A stretch of DNA of 64,000 nucleotides. Origin: Diphasiastrum complanatum (lineage: Eukaryota; Streptophyta; Lycopodiopsida; Lycopodiales; Lycopodiaceae). Below the pieces are notes generated by a model, which ran no database searches, was not told the DNA's origin, and worked only from the letters and a program-made list of their open reading frames with translations. Shown piece by piece: positions 1-12,864 of the stretch. The translations under genes and the position numbers were made by a program. The stretch lies in assembly GCA_029204225.1 (NCBI GenBank), contig CM055102.1, forward strand, positions 44,586,484 through 44,650,483, written 5' to 3'. The number at the start of each line of letters is the position of its first letter. Position 1 is the stretch's first letter.

Positions 1-1400
1 CACCAGGAGATAAAAATATTAAGGTTGAATTATGGTACCCTTGACCTCTCTTGCTGTAGATCAAATAATGCTACTATATTCAAAGTAACATCCAGCTATG
101 GGCATGCAATTAGGGCCTTCATTAATATATTCTATCGTACTTGGGGCCACATCGATTCATACAGACCCCAAAAGTACTAATTAATTGCATCCACTCCATT
201 TTCATGTCGTTTAGTAGTTCTATATGCTGTTCCGTGTCCTATCATAAAGCAAATATCAGCTGTCAAAAGGAAACGTCAAAAAAATTTACAATTTGATCAG
301 CTATGGCTGTGTCACTGGCCTGCGGTGACATCCTTGTACATTCTCTACATGTATCAAAATTTTATTAAGAGTTTGCTGAGATGAGTCGCCAACCTTCTGG
401 ACTTAGTTGACCAGTGATCAAGATATGTTGAGGTATTGCGAGCTTGGTGTTATACAGGTTTAGGGGGGCCAACATCACTAGCCAATTTTGGTCCTCTGGG
501 GCCTTGACTGCGAAGATGTAGAACTGTTCTATGCTACTTAAAAAGAAGATAGAAGGCTGTGACCACACCATTATACGAAGAAACTCGTTTTTCCAGAAAT
601 TATCCTCTAATTTCAGACCTTTGAGATTTGCTGCAGACCTTTTAAACAAGGAATTGCTGCTGACTATAGTGATATCTGATTCATATCACTCGTAGTTAGT
701 CGGCAATCATGCTAAAAATCATGGTCTAAAAGATTTTTGATAGAATTCTGACTTTGGCTAGCTCAAAACCGATTTCTACTATACAATTTTGTATCAGAGG
801 TTGATGCACTCTTTGATAGGATTGAGAACGCCCTACTCTCAGCCTCGTTTTTCATTGATGAGCATACACATGATCATGTGAAGAATTCTTCCATAAAATG
901 TGAAAACTACATGGAAAAATGGGAGTTTTACTGATATTGTCTTCTTGTGCTTTTGTATACATTGTTGGTAGTGATTTGAGCGTTCCTTGTTGCTTACTGT
1001 GCTCTGGGATTAGCGCAAAGGGGACCTGAGTAACAGAATCCGTAAACAATATGTTTTCAGCACATAGTACGAGCATACTAATCAAATTAAATTTTTTTGC
1101 TATATTGGAGCTATAGGTTTGAAACATTGAGCCTTACCCAAATTCAACCTGCAGCAACTCTCACACGGTCCTAGTGAGATCTCAAATCTAAAATGAGAAT
1201 CTCTGCTTTATCTAGATAGACAAAGATGCCCCCAATTCCATGTATTGCTTCGGTTGGATTAATGAGATTTTTAATCTTAGACCAAGTCCAATATGCAATG
1301 TGATTCTGTTTTGGATCATGGTGAAGTATTTTCTCTAGAAAACATTGAGATACTAAGCCATGAGCAACAAATAGTGCAGACTATTATAAATGAATGAAAA
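1..1400. other. AT-rich sequence without a recognised gene
   Basis: No domain, repeat family or RNA gene was recognised. Two minus-strand open frames (649-365 and 1127-852) have no motif I can name and no supporting context, so they are not called as genes. Confidence 0.5.
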
Positions 1401-1569
1401 AAGGCATTCTTTTCTAGATTACCCGTGGCTTATCACCTGCAAGCATGGTAGACCAGTGGAAAGAGGTATCACTTGGTAGTCAACTTGTCTTGGGCAACTA
1501 TAAATGTGTAGCCATAAAAAAGAAGATGAGGCTGGTAGGCAAATAGAAGAATATATTTGAGAATGGGAC

Positions 1570-2290
1570 ATATCAGACCTTGTTTATTGCCATGGGGTGC
1601 ACCAGTCCTTTTAAAGAACAAGAAGGATGGGGGTATCCATATGTGTGGATTAAAAGGTCTGAATATAACTTACTATGAAAATTAAATAACCATTGCTTAG
1701 AATGGAGACCTTGGAGACCATCTTCACTTTACTAGAATTGATCTTAGGACATGGTACCGTTAGATCAAAATTAGCAGAACATATATCTAAGACAAGTTTC
1801 AGATTCGATGGTCATTATGAATTTTAATTCTTACCTTTCGGATTAACTAGTGCTCCTACAATTTAACAAATGATGAATGATTTGTTTCGTCCATACTTGG
1901 CAAATTTTGTAGTAGTGTTTTTAGATGATATTCTTGTCTACAACAAAACATCGAAGGAACATGTGAAGCAGCTTTGTAATGTACTATGAATTCTTAGAAA
2001 GGGGAGAGGTATTGTGGACCTTACAAGATAGTGAAGAGAGTAAGATGTTTAGCTTACAAATCGGAATTTTCCTGAAGGAATATAAAGGCAACCTAGTACT
2101 TCATGTTAGTCGACTTGAGTTTACATGTAGGTGATTCAATTGTTTTGAGAATGAGTTGGGCTTTATTGAAGCACTTAATAACAAGGAAAAGCACTTTAGA
2201 GGTCATATTCTCTTTGAGTACTTGATAGAATAATGGAATGGTTAGATAATTCTTGGAAGAGAGTTAAAAGTTCAATATAACATTTTTGTA
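1570..2290 (+). pseudogene. Decayed Ty3/gypsy pol fragment (RT, integrase C-terminus, chromodomain remnant)
   Basis: Translation with frame corrections gives broken reverse-transcriptase blocks in family order: a WGAPVL-like start, KKDGG followed by a CVDYRALN-like stretch, an IDLR block, then PFGLT-like and FLDDILVY (about 1918-1941), the catalytic aspartate motif. At about 2005-2115 it switches to the integrase C-terminal block (RYCGPYKI, then HVSRL). It ends with a chromodomain-like trace (YLIE, W, NS-W) near 2217-2265. RNase H and the integrase core are missing, so an internal deletion of about 2 kb relative to a normal pol is inferred. Many stops and frameshifts mark it as old and dead. 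Confidence 0.75.
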
Positions 2291-2330
2291 TCTTCCATTT
2301 TTGAAGACAAATACGTTTAGGGATATCAAA

Positions 2331-3399
2331 TAATGGTTAGGGGACCTTAAGTCATAATTAGCCAATATCACTAGCCAATATAGGTTCTTTGGTATTCTAA
2401 GGCCTTGATTGATAAAGATAGAGTTGACTTAGGGTTCTCAGCTTCAAAATTGGCATAGAGTGTGAGATTACTAAATATACAAGGAGGGCATGGAAAATTG
2501 CCTATATGTACTTAAGAGGCACACCTAGAGATTTACTTACAATCATTGTTCTCTTGATGTTTTAGTGGAGAGTTTGGTATCTACTCTTAGGCTGTTTTCA
2601 CACAAGCCTAAGGCATGTCTATAGAAAATGCTGACTTGGGGTAAGCGTAGATGCCAGGCACTGCGCCTTGGTATCTCCACTAATGTAGGGCCACTATTTT
2701 ATGCATGAGTATGCCATTAACATTGTCATGCCCTCTGTTGCTCCTAGCTCCAGGACATGCTTGTATGGAAAAATATTTGTTTCTGCAGTTTCTTGAAGGG
2801 ATTTGGACCTGCTTGCTGTTCCTTCTACCTTGTATTGGATCAGTGCATGGAGTGAGGTTAAAATCCAACAAGTGCAACATGCATATTTTCTTCAAAAGTT
2901 CCCATTTATAATCCTAGAAAAAAAAAAACATCTGCACAAGCCTTGCAAGAGTACTCACAGTGCTATAGACATAGTAATAAAGATCAAATTTGCCTAGTAT
3001 GTAACAAACCCACATTGAAGCACATATATAAATTTATTAAATAAACTATCGCTACACACACCACACACATGAGAGCTACATCTAGATTGACTAAATTAAC
3101 TACCCCCCCCCCCCCCTGCCAATAGATTCAACTTGACTTTGAATTCCCCCCTTCTCTTTTGGGGCACATTGTAGAATAAACATCTTAAATATAATTCTAG
3201 ACCCCCTTTTTAAAAAATAATACATATACTGAACATAATAGAAGTTCATTCTTCATGTTCAGATAATAAAAGGTCAATTCCATAATACAAATTACAGTTC
3301 CTATATGTGAAAACTGCAAATTCTACTTGAGTAGTTCTGGTCATTCTTGTAAACATTGGTATGGATAGCTTTGAGGTAATATGTATATATTTTCATATA
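2331..3399. other. Non-coding stretch with a 14-base poly-C run
   Basis: No gene recognised. A homopolymer of 14 C occurs at 3103-3116. Small overlapping ORFs at 2680-2997 on both strands have no recognisable domains. Confidence 0.5.
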
Positions 3400-3832
3400 T
3401 AAGGGTCACTTGGCATGTGTCACCACTTTGGAATGTCAATACATGCTTGTCATCTAGTGGAAAGAATCAGGTCCCCTATTGCACGGAATCTAGACAAGTT
3501 TGTGTCATAAGTTTGGTGACTTATCATAGGTCAAGGAGTCATAAAGGGTTTAGGTCATAAATGAAGTGGAGAAGGATGAGAAACCAAGATCAACTTGATC
3601 TATATGTACTTGCTTGGATTGATCATGAAACTAATGAGAAAACATTGAGCATCTTCACATGTGCAGGTTGGGAAAAATCCAAATCACGTATGTTTTAGAG
3701 ATCTTTTGGATCTCTACTCTTAAACTAGTCAATTTCATGCATTCCAAGCTTACCTAGAATCATTGAAACTTGTTTGGTAACTCCCAAGCTTCATAAGTGA
3801 TTGAGAATCCTTGGAATTCTTGATTTTCAACT

Positions 3833-3845
3833 TGGTATTAGAGCC
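3833..3845 (+). promoter_or_regulatory. Primer-binding-site-like sequence of a decayed LTR element
   Basis: TGGTATTAGAGCC differs by one base from the initiator-tRNA-Met-complementary site used by the clear LTR elements in this window. The preceding 400 or so bases could be a decayed LTR, but no partner LTR or coding region was found, so only the site itself is called. Confidence 0.4.
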
Positions 3846-6732
3846 AAGCTGAAGCTTGGATCAATACAACAAAGTTTGAAGCCATTTGAAAGCCAAAATT
3901 GAGTCACCTTCTAATTTGAGAGGCCTCGATTTTGAGATAGTGATAAGACTTGGATTCTTGGAAGTGTTGATGTGTTTTTTTGGCTCAAATTAAGTTCCAG
4001 CCACTATGTGTGTGGCTTAAAAAACCAATAACGACCAAAACTTTTGAAGGCAAACCAATACCAAGATAGAAAATTTTAATCTTTTGTTTTTAGTATAGAG
4101 CTTGTCAAAAAGAATCTAGATTTACCTTCATATTTGGACTTGGATCACCCATTGGAGAGCATGGATGGTCTATATGGACTCATTTCTTAACCATAAATGC
4201 TCAGGTTAAAGTTCAGTAGGTATTGGTAACAATAGGCGAACACAATAATGAAGTTAAGTTTAGAGCTAGGTGCGCGGTGATAGCGGAAGCAAGAGTGCAA
4301 AATAGCAAAAATTGTCAAAAATCCATGTACTGTCAAAACTATCATGAAAATTGGTCCTAGTTTTGCATAAGTAATTGTCCAATTCTAGTGCAACCTCATC
4401 TGAGAGTGTGTAAGAGTCTTATTGAAGTATGTACTTTTTGGGTGAAGGTGTAAATCCAAAGCAAATTTAAAACTAAAGACTTTACTCAATCTAAAGGGTG
4501 CTACAAGGTTTTATGAAATAGAAAGGCTAAAATAAAAATCCAGCTCTATGAAAAGAAAATAGGTTGTGAAGGGCCAGGAAGGTTTCAAAATGCAAGCCAA
4601 GAGACCCACTATACACATTTGTGTGTGAAATGGGGATGAAGAAAGACGAAAAAAAAGGGAACAAATGAGAGGGTATGTGTGACTCATTGTCACTATTGCG
4701 CCCCCTTGTGTGTGAAAACACCCTTAGGTTAGCCTTACATTCCTTCATAAGAGGGCTTTGGTGGTATGGGAACACATAGCTCGGAGCCTATCAATAGACT
4801 AATCTTGTAGCACGTGGGTGAGTGTGTGACAATGGATGGGAGGTTGTCCTTGGCTCCCTTTGCTCAGCTCTTGAGCTGTTTGGTACTCACAGGTGGCGGA
4901 TTGAGGGGAATCTTACACTTGGAGGAGGTTCCCAGATCATTATCTCTATGTAAAGGTCGGTAACTCTCATGTTGCTTACTTTTATGTACTATTTTATGAG
5001 ATCAATAAAGTGAAAATGTTGATATCTTGCTATGTAGTAGTATATCTTGCTTTTCTCATCACATTTAGCATCAAAGTGGTCACTATCCAAGAGTAGATAT
5101 TTTGTAGGAAAAACTTCACATGTTTGATTAATTTAGAGAGCGAGAAAACTAGTTCTTTTGCAAAATAGCTCATTTTGGATAAAAAGTGCATCCAATCACA
5201 TTGTATAAGAGAGATATCACTGATTAGTAAGGTATCTTGGACATCAATCGATGCTAGGGAAGGAGTCTACAAGGTTGTATAAAGTGAAAGAACACATTTT
5301 GCATAAAGTAGCTTGTTTTTTTCATAAAAGTGGTTTGCTTTTAAATTTTTTGGTTTAGAGGTGCATTGAATCGCCTAATAAAAGGAACACCTACTAGTAC
5401 AAAAACATAGAAAATAAATCGTGGTTGGTAGGAGGGCCATTGCTCATCAAAACTTCATTGCAAGGAAAGATAATCGTGGTTCGAAAAGAAAACAATTGAA
5501 GAGCATCATGGTAGCTTGCTTTGGGTCCACAAGAACTGCAATAATGAAGAAAGGGTAGAGGATGAAGGTTTTCGAGAAGAAACAAGCCGAAGGTCCAACA
5601 CAAGAACAATAAGCAGCCAACAATCTACAAAGTTATGGGAGCCACCAAGTAGCTAGCATGCATCTAAAATAGATCAACTTCAAGTTTACGTGTTCGAAAA
5701 AAGTAAAGAAAGACAGGCAATATACATACTCCTCAATTCTCAAAGTTGAAAAAACATCACCATCAAAGGCTAAAGCATGACAAATTGACAAATAAAGAGA
5801 TTTGGGTTTTGAAAATGATGGGTTCAAGAATGATAAGTCTAGAAAATATGTACTTCCAAGTTTTAAGTGCAAAACTTCTCAATTGCAAGGGTGATCCTAG
5901 CCATATCACAATGTTCAAATCACTTTTCCACGAGTAGAGGCCACTGACGGCATGCTTAAACCACTATAGAGGGCTATGGAGATGACACAATGTGAAAGAG
6001 GGAGAGAGAGGTGACAAAAGCGAAAATAAATTTGCCCACAATAAAAGATTGGAAGTTGCCTTAGTACATAGGGACGTAGTTGCAATGGAGAATTATTCGG
6101 GTAAGCGGGAGAAAAATTTTGGGGTCGCATTGATGATGACCAAGAGAATTTCCAATGCAAGGAAGGGAGGCCCTCTCTTGCCTCAGATGGTATGAATAGA
6201 GCCACTCTCCTCTCAATTGTTAGTTCATTTGCTGAGAGGCTTGAGAATTTTTTGAGGCTTTACTTGGAGATTGATATTCATTCTTCAATTCACTATCTAT
6301 AATGTGTGGATGTGTTTATCATCCAAAAGAAGCTTACATCACATTTACTAAGAACATTATATCTTAATATGGAATGTTATCCCTGATGAAAGGGTTGTGG
6401 GGAAGGTTTGGAAATGATCATATTCAGGAAGATCGAATAGTTAAATTTTTATCATAGCTAAAAGTAGAAAGACTGCTAAGTGACAATATGTTGAATTTCC
6501 TGAGACATTGAAACAAAACATTTCACAAGAATCCAAATTTATGAAAAAACATTCCTCTGCTCAGTTTCCTTCTACATACCTCGGTTGATGTACATGCATA
6601 ATCGAAAGGATGCGTGTTTCCTTCAATAGCCCAAGGTGCCTCCTTTTGTCCACCTTTCTTTGTTTGAAAAGAAACCAACTTATTGCTTTAAAACATAGAA
6701 GAAGATTTTGAGAATAAAATTTCAGTGCTCAC
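3846..6732. other. AT-rich intronic or intergenic sequence, nothing recognised
   Basis: Several ORFs of 60-96 codons occur on both strands (for example 4511-4775, 5394-5609, 5915-6205) but none shows a known motif and they overlap one another. An AATAAA-type signal near 5003 and the 4780-5040 block could be the 3' end of a decayed element. If the D2HGDH gene continues to the left, this stretch holds its next intron. Confidence 0.4.
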
Positions 6733-6838
6733 CTAATTTCGCACGCATTTCCTCTACAAGTTGATAGAGATCTTTCACAGGTATAGAGAGATCATACTTA
6801 TACACTGCACCTGCTTTGTTTAAAGCCTCTGCAATACC
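6733..6838 (-). CDS. D2HGDH: D-2-hydroxyglutarate dehydrogenase exon (C-terminal domain)
   Basis: The enzyme is a mitochondrial FAD-dependent dehydrogenase that oxidises D-2-hydroxyglutarate to 2-oxoglutarate and passes electrons to ETF. The minus strand reads GIAEALNKAGAVYKYDLSIP followed by VKDLYQLVEEMRAKL, matching the conserved block downstream of FWRIRE in plant D2HGDH. Upstream is an acceptor (TTTAG), downstream a donor (GTGAGC). The exon is 106 nt: 35 codons plus one base, so it enters in phase 0, as the 11913-12021 exon leaves. No stop or frameshift is present. The following GYGHLGDGN-type exon was not found further left in the window. Confidence 0.88.
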
Positions 6839-8933
6839 CTAAACCATAATCCCAAGGTGAAACAAGTTATAAAGTGCCCTACTATAGGAAGAACAAGGAT
6901 GTGAAAATTTTCAAAAAATGAGACAAGAAAGTACATAAAAGGTGAAGTGTAAAAACCTGATAGATTTTAGCTTTTAAACATGATAATCAAGAGTTATGAA
7001 GTGGAATAGATGTGTATGAGAGTTGTTAAGCGCATATAGTGATCAAGGACATACATTTGAGATCATCGAGCAATTAGGCACACTATTGCCCTCAAAAAGT
7101 CCTACATCTCTTATTATTAAAAGTATGGATCAATGTTTCCTAGAAGGTTCCTTCACAGTTCCTAGAAGACTATAGATAGGAATTAACGACACTCATTTGA
7201 CGGCTTTTGATTATTGAGATAATTCAATCACATTACTTGTAGGGCCATTGTATTTGGTGATGCATGAAAACCTCTATTGATCATATTTGTTTGAGTATCC
7301 CATGCAAAGAAACGTTATAGATTGATTTTTGATATTGAAAACCATAGGACAATAAAGGTGATCACGACAAACAACTCGATTTTCTCTTGGTAGAGAACTT
7401 CAATCTTTGATGATAACCTGACAAGGAATGATGCAAGAAGTCCTTCATAGTAGCAAATACCTCTGTCACAAAGGTTAAAAATGCTACTTCAAGTGGCTTC
7501 AAGAAGATAAGACACAAACATTATCCTCTTTTAAAGAGCATACTTCCCTGATGAGAATAAGCAAAGAATTAGCTTTGAACGCTAATGCTTGAGAATCATA
7601 CAAGTTGCCATCCTTGAGGAGCTTGTGGGTGTTAAGCTTGACTTGGTGTCCAGCTTGATAAAGTCTTCCAAAAGTAGTGGCATTGAAATCGAAGTTAATC
7701 ACATCATTAATATAACTTGCAAACTTAATCATATTTTACATGTCTAACTTGGCTTGATAGACTTAGTCATCCAACAAAGTCGAGGTGAATAGAAGCTTGC
7801 AAAAAAGGCTCATCAACATTATGACTTGAAGAAGAGTCATCCTTCTTGTGAAGCCAATAAATGCACCTTGGAAGCTAGTGTTCATAGTGCTTACCCATAA
7901 GCGTGATGCAATCCTCCTTGGAAGCTTGAGCTTGTATGGTCAACTTAGCCATGACGTTGAGCATGTCCTCCTTGGATGCTGGAGCTTCAATGGGCTGAGC
8001 CATCAGGTTTCTGGACGAAGATGTTTTGTTTTGAAAAAAAGATGTGATCACTTGTGTAGACTGCGATTCTTCTGGCCCCAAATAACTTGGAGGTTGGAAA
8101 AGTTCTTTTCTAAATAGACGAATGTCATTGAAGAGAAATTGGCAATTTCCCTTGCAAAAATTGCTCTTAAGGTTGTGGATGTGCTTCTTAATGTGATGCT
8201 TTAAAGTCATGTAGATTTCTTTTTACAGTGTCTACTTTTGTCTCCAAGAATTAATTGCCCTTCCTATTGTTTTCCGTAATTACTTGAGAATTGTCTAGCA
8301 CAAATCATAAAGTTACTGCTTCGTCATCCAAGTAGTATGTCTAGTAGTGTTTTTGGAAATGAGAAACATCATGGAAGCTACTAAAAATGTCATTTTTGCT
8401 GATAATGAGTCTTCATTAAGGTGAGTTTTGCTTTAAAACTTCATCAAAAGATGATAGTAATATCAAGGATAATGTACTCTATCAAACCATCTTCAGGAAG
8501 GTGTAAGTTATTGGCAGGGAACTGTTTTGAACTGTTTTGAACTGGAACCATTTTCACAAAAAACAGACCCAAGACTAGAAGCAAGACCCATGGTTCTACA
8601 AAGCCCACAAATAATTTAGTGTAGAATCAAAACATGTTTCTTAGAACATTAGCATCTTGATTCAAATGAATTCAATTTTTCTATAAGAATTCAAATAAAG
8701 TTATTTTTTTAAATTGAAAAAAGGGGGGAAACATGAAGTAACAATTGACAGCTGGTAAGAGTAGCAAATTACTCAGTAGAAAGTGAACTGAAATTTGAAT
8801 CGATTCAAACTGGTTAAATCGTTTCTGGAACTACAAATCCGAAACAGCAGAAAAGCAACTAATCTAGTAAGAGAGATAGAGCTGGAAGAGGCAATATAAG
8901 CCTATATGCCTGTTGAAGCATGGTCAAAGTACA
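6839..8933. other. Intron-like AT-rich sequence with weak ORFs
   Basis: Lies between two D2HGDH exons. Minus-strand ORFs 8210-7875 (111 codons) and 7732-7499 (77 codons) are the longest; they show no motif I recognise. A decayed gag or other element remnant is possible but unsupported. Nothing else was seen. Confidence 0.45.
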
Positions 8934-9530
8934 AGTTATGGACTTGGCTCATTATATTCACCGCATCCATTCTTTTATTCTTTATTATGCATAAGCAGGC
9001 CTATGGGCCCTTTTTATTCATGTACTGGCCTTGAGCCCTATTTGGTCACATTTTTAGGACTTGATCATATTGATTTGGAGTGGGGGCCCTCCTACTAGGG
9101 GGGGAGCACTATTTTCCTTCCAAATCTTCTGCCTCCCTCTACTTTTGAATTCCTACTTTGGGGTTCATCGGTAGGGTATATATAGGGCAACATTGTAGTC
9201 TTTTATTCAGTTGATGACGATTGCTCTTCTTTAGCCTCATTAAATATTCTCTCTTTCATGCTTTCTAGCCTACATCTTGCTTTCTAGCATAGCTAGTGAA
9301 TCTTAGCTCGTAACTTGGTATCAGAGCACTTTCTTGAGCAGGTTTCAAGAGCAGATTTTTCTCTTCAGGAGGCCGCCCATATACAGTGTGGATCCTCAGC
9401 CTACGGATCTATTTGTCTTGCAGGGTTTTCATCACCGATTGGAGGAGGATCAGCACCCATCTTGACCACCTTTCTGCACCTTTTCTCTACCATTTTTCAG
9501 CCCCCATTTGCTGCCATTTCAGGTTAAAAG
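8934..9530 (+). mobile_element. Truncated gypsy 5' end: A/B-type LTR, primer-binding site and leader
   Basis: The LTR runs 8934-9315, starting AGTTATGGACTTGG and ending TAACT. It is followed directly by TGGTATCAGAGC (9316-9327), complementary to initiator tRNA-Met. The leader up to about 9530 resembles those of elements A and A2 further right (a stretch reading ACCCATCTTGACC and pyrimidine-rich blocks), then similarity stops with no gag. No 3' LTR was found nearby. It sits in the 5.1 kb intron between the 6.8 and 11.9 kb D2HGDH exons. Confidence 0.85.
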
Positions 9531-11912
9531 GGATGCTTTTCCTAAGGACTAGCTCACCAAAAGATGAAAAATCTGTCTTTCAGGAGGAGAGGCTGCCAGG
9601 AAGGCTATCATAATGATTTTTTTCAAACCGTATGTTACCAAAGAAAACAATGAAGGGGTATCTTTCCAACAAAAGAATGTCCCAGAAATACATTTCAAAA
9701 GATGTGGATGGCCTTAGAGAAAGGTTGAAGGTGATTTGTGTTGTATCTTTAGCATCCACACCGGCTATGGCTCCAACTAGATCGAACCAAGAAAGACATC
9801 AATGAGCATGGTGAGTATTCCTGAGGGTAAGATCCACCCTTCCCTATTTTCTCTCCTTAGCGACTAACAAATGACGGCTTAACCTAAAATATAAAACCCT
9901 AAACTAAATCTCCTCCTCTAAGGCTTACCCTACTAGAGAATGGAGGGCCTGGATTAACTTAACCTGTTGCAAGATAAATAGTGTACAATACAATGTGAAG
10001 TAACACAATACATGAAACGACACAAGGGAGAACACTCAGAGACAAGATAGGCATGTATTGCAAATGAGGTTCTTGTCGAAAATGGACTCTTCCACTCCTA
10101 TATATACTTGGAGTGGTGATCACTTACAAAAAGGCACTATGGGACTAACTTAACTTGAATCGCATTGGTGCCATGGGACAAACCCCCAATAGGCCTTTTA
10201 CATAACTTGAAATTACATATGTATGTGCAGTGCCCATGACAATTTAAACTTAGAACTGAGCCATTACGGAGAAAGTAAAATCCTAAACTTGATGGGCAAG
10301 TTCTGCGTTTAAATTCTATCCTGCTTTTATTTTTAAAGATGTTCCGCAAGATGGCTAGAATATTCCTTGGAATATCAGCCTACAATTTGTTTAACTCTTT
10401 GTAAACACAACTCCTTGATCGCTCAGCATATTCTATTGCTGAGATCCCAGTAGATATTCGCAAGTTCTCAGCGAAACTTACTGTCTATTCTTTGAGTAAT
10501 TTTCTCACCCAAATTAAATTATCTTCAGCTGAAGTTTGCTATTATGATGTGCTAGGTATATAAGCTTCTTGCAGCACACTTTCTTGCATTTCAATGGTGA
10601 GTGTTGTTTATTCTGGACAGTTTATGGAAGCCTTTGTTGTGTATAAGCATATTGCCACGTTATAGTTTCCACAACTACACCTATTACCTGATAAATCTAT
10701 GAGTGACTGTTTAGAAGATTGACCAGGAAAAAAGATACTCCAAACTTCAAAGCAATTTCACTGAGACGTTGTCTTACATTTACAGGTATTCTAGAGCTAC
10801 TGTGCCTAAAATAGTAAAATCACTTCACATCTGACTTTGTAAGGTCTAACAAGTTCCTTGTAGCAATTGTCCCATCACACGACATCCAACAGATGTAACA
10901 GGATGATTATTGTCATTACATGCTCCAGGTCCGAGCTCCAAAACCATTGATCTGATGCTTCATAGCTTGTTCATATTGGCCATTTGGGAGCTATATATCT
11001 CATACTTTGAAAGCTATGGTTCTATAATGTACATTAGGTTATAAAGCAGACTGTCTACAGTAAAACTTTGATTTGTGTATACTTCAAACTGAGACATTTA
11101 TTCCAATACGAGCAGATTTCATAATGCTCCATAAGAAATCAAGAATGTACTTTTCACTACTTCAATGAAATGGACTTAGAAAAACAGAGTGCCAGATAAA
11201 AATCTTTCTGAATCTGCAAAAGAGCAAGATTGATGGAGAGAATATCATAATGATGCAACATTGCAACCATCCACATTTGTGAGGACCATAGCTCCATGTT
11301 ACATGAAAATCAGAAAGAGCCTTGAACGCTCTCACTGCACCCTTGCCACGAAGGCTTATGAAACACCCAAAAGGGAATTCACAGAAAAAGGGCTGTGCCA
11401 AATACCAGGGTGTACTTTCAAATGATCAACGTAAAAAATCAAAATTTTTGGTATATGTCATATCATCCATTTTCCTGCCTGGTGTACATTAGAAACTCTT
11501 CCAACTGGAGCTTTGGGCTGCTTAAAATTTAAATGTTCACTGTTTCAAGGCAGGTACTGTGCAAAATCTACTAGCAATAACAAAGATGTGCATTCTGAGT
11601 CTCTGACATTCAGCTTCAGCTGGGGGAGAGGGATGAAGCAAGCTTCCTGTTTTGGGTAGTATATAAATTTCACAAATAGAAACTTGTAGCTATTTCTGCA
11701 CAACCATAGTTAGTTATGTTATCATAGTGGTGATCACACCATAACAGACTCAAAACTCTCATATCACCTATTCAGCAAGATTTTTGTTTCTACATTCTTA
11801 CAGAAAGTCTTCAAAAGAGAGACAATTACAGTCTTTGCTACGACGTCAAAGCATGGCCTTTTATTCATAAAGTTCTAAAAGCATGAAAGGAGACATAGAA
11901 CGAAATGTTAAC
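9531..11912. other. Intronic sequence; one LTR-promoter-like hairpin
   Basis: No gene recognised. At about 10094-10116 an inverted repeat (CACTCC, then GGAGTG) flanks TATATATA, resembling the core of an LTR promoter on the minus strand, but no LTR boundaries were found. ORF 11401-11162 (-) has no recognised domain. Confidence 0.4.
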
Positions 11913-12021
11913 CTCTCGTATTCTCCAAAAGGCAGAAGATTGACTATTATCTTGTGCCACAACACCATCAACAACATGTCCTGTCCGAACTGCATCCTCC
12001 AGGAAAACATCCAGCTTTTCC
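11913..12021 (-). CDS. D2HGDH: D-2-hydroxyglutarate dehydrogenase exon (FWRIRE block)
   Basis: The minus strand reads EKLDVFLEDAVRTGHVVDGV, then VAQDNSQSSAFWRIRE, the block that joins the two halves of the C-terminal FAD-linked oxidase domain in plant D2HGDH. Acceptor TTTCAG lies just upstream and donor GTTAAC just downstream. Length 109 nt: one base completing a split codon (probably Arg) plus 36 codons, so it leaves in phase 0 and joins the 6733-6838 exon without a frame change. The preceding exon should end in two bases of that split codon; it was not located in the roughly 39 kb to the 51406 exon. Confidence 0.92.
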
Positions 12022-12864
12022 CTGAAATCCAAACACCTGTAGGTCTTACTGTTTGCAGCCACCGTGGAGGGTAAGCTGGACTTCTTTTTTGGGGAGTGGG
12101 GGGTGTTATGTTACAGAACATCCAAGTATGTATACATACACAGTATTCAAGGTGAGAAAATACATTCAAGCATGTTATACATCTAGTGTGATCTTCTCAA
12201 AATTTCTGTCTTTCTGACAAGTTGCTGAAAATCTAGGAGAGTTTCTGTTTGTTCTTTGAATTGGGTGTTCAAATCGATACGGTTCTATCGTTTTAATGCT
12301 GGGAAAAAAAGCAAGCTATATGATCTTGTCAGAAAAGACTGAAATTGAATTCTGATTTGCAATTCACCGAACAGGTTGCATGCTTAATCCATATGCCTGT
12401 ACCATAGGGGTTATGTTTTTGCTATGAGGAAAGAACGATTGGTATTCTTGTTTCACTAAGTGTTTTTTGAATAGCGTGATAGCATGAAAGATCACTATAA
12501 AGGGTTAGATGAGAGTTGCAAACTTGTTGAGCAACTTAAAAAACCCCACTAGAAATGTGTAAGGAAGTAAAGGGGAGTGCAAATCAGGTGAGAGGAGCTC
12601 TCTGAGCCTGAAAATCATGGATTTTAGTTTCAATTGTTCCTCTGTAAATGGTTCATATAGGAGTTCTGGTCGTGAAAAATACAAAAGGAAAACATTAAAC
12701 TCAAACTGCTCTCCTGAGTTCCTGCTTTTCTAGGTCGAGCCTATATCGGAAAATAGCCCTTAATCCGAAATAGGCCTTATGACCCTATTTGGTTAAGGCA
12801 CTGCCTCATGCAAAAGTGACTGGATGATTGCCTATTTTGGGTACTGTAGCCTGCATGTAGAGAG
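12022..12864. other. Intronic sequence, nothing recognised
   Basis: I read both strands for the missing D2HGDH exon and for transposon motifs and saw none. Confidence 0.5.

Noticed and set aside
365-1127. Two minus-strand ORFs near the left end
   Set aside because: No recognisable domain, no partner genes, no promoter or splice evidence.
6588-6665. Exon-like minus-strand frame (GGQKEAPWAIEGNTHPFDYA) ending before GTATGT
   Set aside because: It does not match the D2HGDH block expected after 6733 and no neighbour supports it. Transcript data could revive it.
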